A DNA stretch of 64,000 nucleotides from Entonaema liquescens. Its lineage: Eukaryota; Ascomycota; Sordariomycetes; Xylariales; Xylariaceae. Shown piece after piece: positions 57,897 through 64,000 of this stretch. The stretch is from the NCBI GenBank assembly GCA_902805475.1, contig CADCSX010000012.1, positions 868,001-932,000 of the forward strand. Direction: 5' to 3'. The position numbers and the translations under genes are program-made. Below the pieces are notes generated by a model. The model was not told where the DNA came from and made no database searches. It saw nothing but the letters and a program-made list of their open reading frames with translations. Numbering within the stretch: the first letter of the stretch is position 1; each line of letters begins with the position of its first letter.

Positions 57897-59264
57897 ATGT
57901 CTGAACGAAAAGTTCTCAGTATGTTTCCCAGCGCTGGCCCTACCTTAACTTCAACCCCTTAGATAATATCTATCGCTTTGTCAGCTTTTCAGTACTAACC
58001 GCGTGCAGCCAAATACTACCCCCCTGACTTTGATCCCAGCCAGATCAAGAGGGTTAAAGGACCCAAGAATGCCGGTCCCAAGGTTCAGACTGTTCGTCTG
58101 GCAGCACCATTGGTATGTGATGTCCCCAGAACCCTTGTCTTTATACTTTTTTCATACCCCAAGATTTTCCTGCTATACAGGGGCTAATATGCTTATAGTA
58201 TGTGATGTTCTTCGAACATATATCCCTCTATACTGAGCCAGGCATTAACACTTGGCAGCTCTATGAAATGTACCACATGCGGAGAGTACATCTACAAGGG
58301 AAGAAAGGTACGAGTCTAGTCCAGGGAAGTCTTCAAATGATCACTCATGCTAATATCATATTTCAGTTCAATGCGCGAAAAGAAACGCCGGCGGATGAAA
58401 AGTATCTGGGCATTCAAATCTTCAGGTACATATTAAAAATCTGCCTTCTCACATTTTACTATCTTCAGTGAAACTAACATATACGACAGTATGTTGTACC
58501 ACTATATCCAGTAGTGATTGTTAGATATCCGCGTACAATACTAATACAAGGCAGGATTCTACATCCGATGTACGAGATGCAGCGGACAAATTACTTTTAA
58601 AACAGATCCGAAGAATCAAGATTATGTATGTTTCAGTTTCAGCATATTATCCTCGTAGCACTACGAATTCCGTTCGTCCTAACCTTAATTATAGGCCTGC
58701 GAGAGTGGAGCAAAGCGGAGCACAGAGCCATGGCGGGTAGGACGCGATGAGACAGACGAAGAGAGACTCGATAGGTTAGAGAAGGAAGAAGAGGAGCGCA
58801 ATGCTATGGTGGAGCTCGAGGCTAAGACCGTAGACGCAAAGCGTGAGATGGCGGTCGCGGACGCGCTCGACGAGATTCGTACGCGGAATGCCCGACTGGA
58901 GCGCGCGAATCAAGACGGTGTAGAGGTGAGTGTAGCGCTCCCCACCGACACCGAAGCCGAGCGGCAAGAAAAGGAGGACGCGGAGGCGGCAAGAAGAGCC
59001 TTTGAATTCGCAAGACAAGTCGATAAAATGACGGAAGACGTTATAGATGAAGAAATGGATGACGTGGGTCCCGCTTCCACGTCGGCGCTTACGCGTGAAA
59101 GTAGCGGTAGCGGTAGCAACACACCCCAGCCGGCAACGGCATCATCCTCGACAGCGAGCGCGCCGTCCAAGGATATGCCGCCCCCGTCATTCAAGCGGGT
59201 AGTGAAGAAGAAGAAGGATCACGCGGCAGCACTCGGCATTAAGAAGAAGGCACCCCTTGTATAA
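57897..59264 (+). CDS. yju2: Splicing factor Yju2 (CWC16/CCDC94) with two stwintrons
   Basis: Exons 57897-57918, 58009-58111, 58259-58307, 58367-58424, 58555-58625 and 58695-59264, 290 aa. The conserved core is KYYPPDFDPSQI, VQTVRLAAPFSMKCTTCGEYIYKGRK, FNARKE and LGIQIFRFYIRCTRCSGQITFKTDPKNQDY, with the two CxxC pairs that bind zinc. A coiled-coil and disordered Ser-rich C-terminus ends in KKKKDHAAALGIKKKAPLV. Yju2 joins the spliceosome with the NTC and promotes the first catalytic step. Ordinary GT-AG splicing fails by one base at two introns (58112-58258 and 58425-58554). Nested splicing restores the family sequence exactly, so both were read as stwintrons. Confidence 0.9.
58112..58258 (+). 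other. Stwintron 1 in yju2 (donor split between bases 1 and 2)
   Basis: After exon end ...CCATT, the G at 58112 is the first base of the outer donor. An inner intron 58113-58198 (GTATGT...CTTATAG, branch GCTAAT) follows, then TATGTGATG at 58199, the rest of the outer donor. Removing the inner intron makes G+TATGTG, a canonical donor, and the outer intron ends GGCAG at 58258. The outer part is 61 nt. Inner and outer donors share GTATGTGATG. Confidence 0.85.
58425..58554 (+). other. Stwintron 2 in yju2 (donor split between bases 1 and 2)
   Basis: The outer donor begins with G at 58425. An inner intron 58426-58489 (GTACAT, branch ACTAAC, GACAG) interrupts it, then TATGTTG continues at 58490. 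The outer intron (branch TACTAAT) ends GGCAG at 58554. The outer part is 66 nt. The exon join A|GA gives the conserved IFRFYIRC. Confidence 0.85.
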
Positions 59265-60699
59265 ACGGGCCAAGATGGCAACCAGTTATGACTGATCGGA
59301 TTTTATGATAACATAGCATAGCATAGCATAGCGAAAGACATTAGGCCTATTATGAATAGCAGCACGGGGCCTACACCCCATTCAATACTGAAGACAATTC
59401 TAAACATACTCGCGTTGTAACTCCGCATAACAATCTCTACCGGCAGGCCGCGAGGATCAACCCAAAACTTGCTTCATGAATGATGGAGAAGTCTCCGTCC
59501 CTATCAACCCCCTGTCCCGTCCGACCCGAGACGCATGGCCAGAGACGAATGAAAAGTTATCTCTTCGATGCTGTGAGGGGGACACCCCCAACCGCGGCTA
59601 TCCTTCAAGACAACGTGATGTGCTTTCGACTTACCGACATTCCCACCCCCCGGGCTACCAGGGACGTACAAAGATCGACATCGTATCCCGCGTCCCGCTT
59701 TGGGATCGGTGGGTTCCGCAATCTGGCGAAATCTTTTGCTCGTGATTTTTAAGTTGGAATTGAGCAGGTTTTATTTGGAATCCTGGTTTCGGAATATTTG
59801 TAAATGTAGGCGGGCTACTTTTATTTGGAAATGAGATACGTGTGTGTATTTTCTCATCTTGTAATTATCAGATCAGGGTGGATTCGCTGGTAAATGAGAC
59901 TCATGCTAAGTAGGTATATAATTAGACAGACACGAGGTGTGACAGATGAGATTCCAACATGAAAAACAGGGTAAAAATAGCAACGCGGAAGTAATTGGCC
60001 CATGAAAGGCGTCGCAAAGGTTATCACTATAAGAGCGGTCAAATTATCGCAACACGACAGCGCACACACATAGATACACATGAGACACGACGGAATAAGA
60101 CAGGAAGATGTTTGAGAATAGATGTTCGTGATGATCATCCCAGGTACCCGGGGATCACCCATCAATCAGATTCGTGTTCTCGTACGACTCGCCTATCGCG
60201 GTCGCTTAGTGGCGCTTCATCTGTTGCCTAGAGATCAACCACTACCACCAATAAACTCCCGCCGACGACGACATTGTCGCCTGACGTCCTTCGCCAAAGC
60301 TGCTTGTGCTTGGCCGATAAACATACAGTTCCTCCAGAATTCGCTTTCCATGGTGATGTTAAAAACTCCTAGCCGTGACCTGTGTTTCCCCTCGTGGGCG
60401 GTCGGCTGATGTGTGTATATATATGTATACCCCTCGTGTAAAAATCCTTCACGCTGGCGGCTACGCGAGGATTGCTGCCGACTCATGCGTGTGTGTATTG
60501 TGTGTATTCGCTTTCCTGTTAGGAATTCCGGGACGCCTCATATCCGGCTGCTAAACTCCTGACTGAGTTGAGCCAATTCATTCGTGTTTCTGGTGTTTTT
60601 TCCCCGCCGATGTCTTCGTTACTCGTAGACATATTCGTGTACGTTATTATAACAAAAAATAGTGTTACTTTAAACTCCACCTATTCGTACATCTCTCAT
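59265..60699. other. Intergenic region
   Basis: No supported gene. Contains four ATAGC units near 59312-59333. Overlapping ORFs at 59476-59752 are chance frames. Confidence 0.45.
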
Positions 60700-60939
60700 T
60701 CAATCGTGATACTCGACTTCGTCCGGACTCCTAGACGACGAGGCATTTGATGTGCCGTTAGGTAGGCCGGGTACGTGGGTACGCGACGACCGGTTACTCC
60801 GTCGACTTGTGGGCATGTTGGCCGCCTCCATTTGCCGCTTGGTGTGTAGGTGCATTGATCGAGCGTAACTTGCCAGATCTACGGGTGGGGGGATGGAAGA
60901 GGGCATGGACATGGTAGTATAAGAGCCTCGAGACGACAT
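60700..60939 (-). CDS. Short Ser/Arg-rich hypothetical protein, 79 aa
   Basis: The ATG at 60939 begins a frame with MSSRGSYTTMSMPSSIPPPVDLASYARSMHLHTKRQMEAA, followed by an SRRSNRSSRTH stretch and an acidic end. The middle (LASYARSMHLHTKRQMEAA) looks like a helix and the rest disordered. Composition suggests a real small protein of the kind found widely in ascomycetes, but I cannot name a family. No intron or neighbouring gene helps. Confidence 0.45.
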   Translation of the reverse strand: MSSRGSYTTMSMPSSIPPPVDLASYARSMHLHTKRQMEAANMPTSRRSNRSSRTHVPGLPNGTSNASSSRSPDEVEYHD

Positions 60940-62344
60940 GGTAATTTAAGATTGGCGATGTGATTTCCGGTAGAAGAGGTATGGTGACAAGCCGGTTTGA
61001 ATACGACGTGAAAATGAGAAGATTGCTATATGGGAATATCGAAACCCGTTCGTAGTTCGAATGCTATATATCTAGATGATGGATATCGTTGGATCGTTGA
61101 CTACTCGGGAAACGAAGACGTGAGGTCTCGAGGATTTATATGTAAGAATGAAGATGAGAAAAGAGGGGGATATGAGCAATTGAGAAGTAGAGAAGCGGGC
61201 CGTGACCTCAGATGGCTGGCTGGCTTGGATGGGCTACTACGGCTAGACTTCTTTGAAGTGCTATGTTGGGGCTTAGGCCTAGTAGACTAGTCAGAAGGGA
61301 GTTTACTGCCACCACCTTACTGCATACATACAAACAGAACGCTGAGAGGTTGAATATGGGGTTGATCGACATGTAGGGACGCCGTTTTAGTACCGGGATG
61401 GGAAACCAAGCCTGCAGGCTATGGCGTAAGTGAGAGTCGACAGGCCAATAACCGGACCAGGGCCATTAGACTTTTGCCACGAGCAAGGCTGATGATGCAT
61501 TGTCCCCTCTAAAGTATCCAGACTTTGCACCAGACTTGCAGACTCACTACTACGTAGTTGATTGGCCATACGACCATAACTACTCATAAGCACCACACCA
61601 TCTAGTTGGGGGGGCGGGCCCCGGCGGAAAGGGGTATTGTACATAGAACCTAGCAAGAAAAATAATAATAAAAATGGCATGTCATTCTGCATTCGGTCAG
61701 CCGCTAGCGGGTGAAGACATAAAGAAAGCGGGAGGGACTTTGGGGTGGAAGCCAATGTCTTTCCCATACATCTCATTTCCCCCCACCCGTGAGAAGAACA
61801 GACCTCTAGAACAGACCTCTCTCCACCGAAGGGCCACCATGAACGATTAGGAAAGACCCTGGCGATCTTGTCTCGACCTTTTTGAGGTCACCTTTGAAGT
61901 CATCGCATATGTCATTCTATTGGCTACAAACTCATCGTTCTAGTCTGTTGTACCGATGCGGATGTGGAGGCCAGAACGGAACGACCTGCACTAGCGAATG
62001 CGTTGCTATGTAAGTATTACAATGATGATCCCGGCTTGTTGGTGTTTGCAACCACTGTACGGCATTAGCAGAGTCGTCGGAATATAGACAGTATCTGCTC
62101 CAAAACTTAAGATCTTATCAATCAATCAATTGGCGTTGAGGATGCCAAATAAAGAATACGTCAATAAGCTTTTACAGGGACGACATTGTACATGCATCCA
62201 ACATCCAAGCTTGAATGTAGCTAATTAAAGTGACGTCATAAAATTGTTGTAATTAAGATTTCGACCAGAGTGTAATAAGCACGTGCAGAATACCAGGATT
62301 GTAGGTACCTCATTCGGTCCAGTGATCGCAATAACAATTTACAA

Positions 62345-62376
62345 GTACCAATGTACCAATGTACCAATATACCAAT
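62345..62376. repeat. 8-bp tandem repeat (GTACCAAT)
   Basis: Three GTACCAAT copies and one ATACCAAT variant in a row. Not associated with a gene. Confidence 0.65.
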
Positions 62377-63421
62377 ATACACTACATATAAGAACATCGA
62401 ATGCATGGAACAACGCATGTGTGTACCTATCATATGTGTAAAGTAACATTAAAATAACATACAAATAGGAAAATAGGAAAATCCCGCTAGAAGCCACAAA
62501 ACATACTTGTTTGCATTTCCGGGTTGTCTAAAATCAGGGTCTACTATGTAGAAAAAAGAAGACTTGTGTAACTCCTATTGCCCCGTAGAGCCCGTAAGGG
62601 TCTACCAACAAAGTCTCACAAGGCATCACACGAAAAGCAAAGCAAGGTCCCTCAACTTTCGAGGAATAGGTAGCCAAATTCCAGACAGTAATAAACCTGG
62701 AACGAGAATTTCCCGGCTTTAGTTGTTGGTTCGATACCAACTCTTCTTGCCGCTAGTGTGAATCGAGAGTACAAAAGACACGAGGAAAAGGAAAGAAAAA
62801 AAGAGTTAGAGTCTTGTTCCATGACATTATTGCTAAAAATTACTATTCTGGGTGTTGCATTAAGCATAACCTTTCGATCAGCAATTCGCGACGCATGTCT
62901 TACACACATATCGACTCAGTAAAACGTGTCTGAGAAAAGAGTTCAAATTTCTTGTATTTTTGTTGTAGTACCACTTAGGCAAAGGGAGGTCGTACGTGGG
63001 TTAAAAGGAAAGGCCGCAATTGGAATATCTGCAACTCGGCGTGCACTGCAATGCTAGGATTAGATCCGAGCCAAGCAAGGCAGGCAGGATGCACGTCAAG
63101 TCCGACGACACGCTTCACATTGCTTGATTGCTTACCTTATTTATTGATAGGCAGATTAAAAAAGCAAAACAGATTAGCCTCGAGAGAAATAGGGGTCCAA
63201 GGGGAAATCCGTTGATCTGCCTACTGGTTACCCATACCGGTTAAAGTATGATTATAGACAAATTGTCTCGATCCCTTGAAAAGACCCATCTAGACACTGC
63301 TTAGGAGATAAAATGATAGGTTATCTTCTTTTTTCGATGTCTAGTTACTATGTATGCTATGTATGTAACTTTGTGTAAATCCATGTAATTGGGCAAACAC
63401 ACCAGTGACGTTCGCCAGGTG

Positions 63422-63477
63422 GTAATCTTGTAATCTTGTAATCTTGTAATCTTGTAATCTTGTAATCTTGTAATCTT
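63422..63477. repeat. 8-bp tandem repeat (GTAATCTT) x7
   Basis: Seven perfect copies of GTAATCTT, then a partial copy (GTAAT). Length likely varies between strains. Confidence 0.9.
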
Positions 63478-64000
63478 GTAATACGAACAGTTGTGTTACG
63501 TGGTGCATGATAAGTAATAATAGATAAGTTTTCAGGTGTTAAAAGAGATCTTGTCAGTTGTCAGATTTTCTGTTTGCCCCTGGTTCGCTAGAAACCTGTG
63601 AGGTCAGAGTTGGTCCGTGCCTCGATGTCCACCCCCTTGTGAACGGGCAAAAAGCCTTATGATGTCAGCTACGAACTCAACCGAACAATGTCGTCGCTGA
63701 TTTCCTAACCAACGGTGAGCTTACTTACAAACTTCGAACACGTACACAAAACTGACAAACTATTCTTTCTCCGATCCAGCTAAGCCAAATGTGCTGGACG
63801 AGGCTCTACCTACCACGAATCGAATCTCCACAATTTCCCTCCAGATTAACGTCGGGAAGGTCCAGAAAGGCTGCATCCGTCGATATGTAATAGCAGGGGT
63901 TTGTAGATTTCTCGATTCGGGCCCTCTCGCCACTAATTCACTAAGGAAACCCCCTTTCCCGAACCTTCGCGGTGAAGGCTGACCTCACTTGTACCCAGCG

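Larger units (their letters stand above)
60940..64000. other. Intergenic region to the window end
   Basis: No supported gene; ORFs present are short and domain-free. Two small tandem repeats (62345-62376, 63422-63477) lie here. CT-rich sequence near 63.7 kb may be the leader of a gene that starts beyond the window. Confidence 0.45.

Noticed and set aside
58242..58258. Alternative yju2 acceptor at 58241 keeping the frame without a stwintron
   Set aside because: It would insert five or six unrelated residues into the invariant APFSMKC region and cannot explain the identical problem at the next intron.
62725..62741. tRNA-like T arm (GTTGG TTCGATA CCAAC)
   Set aside because: No matching acceptor, D or anticodon arms at tRNA distance; probably a chance or decayed tRNA-like fragment.
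63422..63477. CRISPR-like array
   Set aside because: The 8-bp units abut without spacers: a plain tandem repeat in a eukaryotic genome.

Overview
The window reads as nuclear DNA of a filamentous ascomycete (Pezizomycotina, most likely Sordariomycetes). Genes are intron-rich with short 49-70 bp GT-AG introns and CTAAC/CTAAT-type branch sites. The set includes fungal hallmarks (Dcw1/Dfg5, a Ktr/Kre2 mannosyltransferase, Cut12, Spo12, Pet127), and there is a HET-S-like HeLo / NLR pair known only from this kind of fungus. There are no bacterial-style operons.

Layout. 1-5.0 kb: the end of an unidentified gene, an Sqt1-like WD40 protein, and a GH76 cell-wall mannosidase. 5.0-12.9 kb: a gene-poor, AT-rich island with two or three small orphan ORFs and a possible hAT-type MITE. 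12.9-20.5 kb: a HeLo-domain gene, an 850-bp terminal-inverted-repeat element, then a NACHT-ankyrin NLR. 21.4-24.1 kb: a small secreted cysteine-rich protein and a SET-domain protein, followed by a tRNA-Gly at 24.7 kb. 25.1-27.4 kb: DRG1-type GTPase and Spo12. 29.3-32.2 kb: a hAT transposon whose 844-aa transposase is open throughout. 32.9-59.3 kb: a dense housekeeping block with acyl-CoA dehydrogenase, Cwc2, UreF, Cut12, GCN2, Pet127, a MORG1/WDR83-like WD40 protein, a Ktr-type mannosyltransferase, a GCP5-like gamma-tubulin complex protein and Yju2. 59.3-64 kb: mostly intergenic, with one short ORF and small tandem repeats.

The most interesting locus is the HeLo/NLR pair. The last ~40 residues of the HeLo protein (a predicted membrane-active cell-death effector) and the first 28 residues of the neighbouring NLR share an ungapped 19-residue segment (I-x-Q-x4-G-x3-G-I-H-x-G-D-x-N, 9 of 19 identical). 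That is the layout of known fungal amyloid signalosomes such as NWD2/HET-S, where an NLR templates its effector, but I do not recognise this motif as one of the named families. A TIR element has landed 37 bp upstream of the NLR start codon.

The second strong observation is in the yju2 gene. Two of its introns make sense only as stwintrons, in which an inner intron is inserted between the first and second base of the outer intron's donor. Splicing both layers with canonical sites restores a complete 290-aa Yju2.

Several otherwise conserved genes (GCN2, Cut12, the NLR) carry single-base frame breaks, all in the sense of one missing base. This points to assembly indels at least as much as to pseudogenes. 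All exon structures were worked out by eye from splice signals, reading frame and family knowledge.
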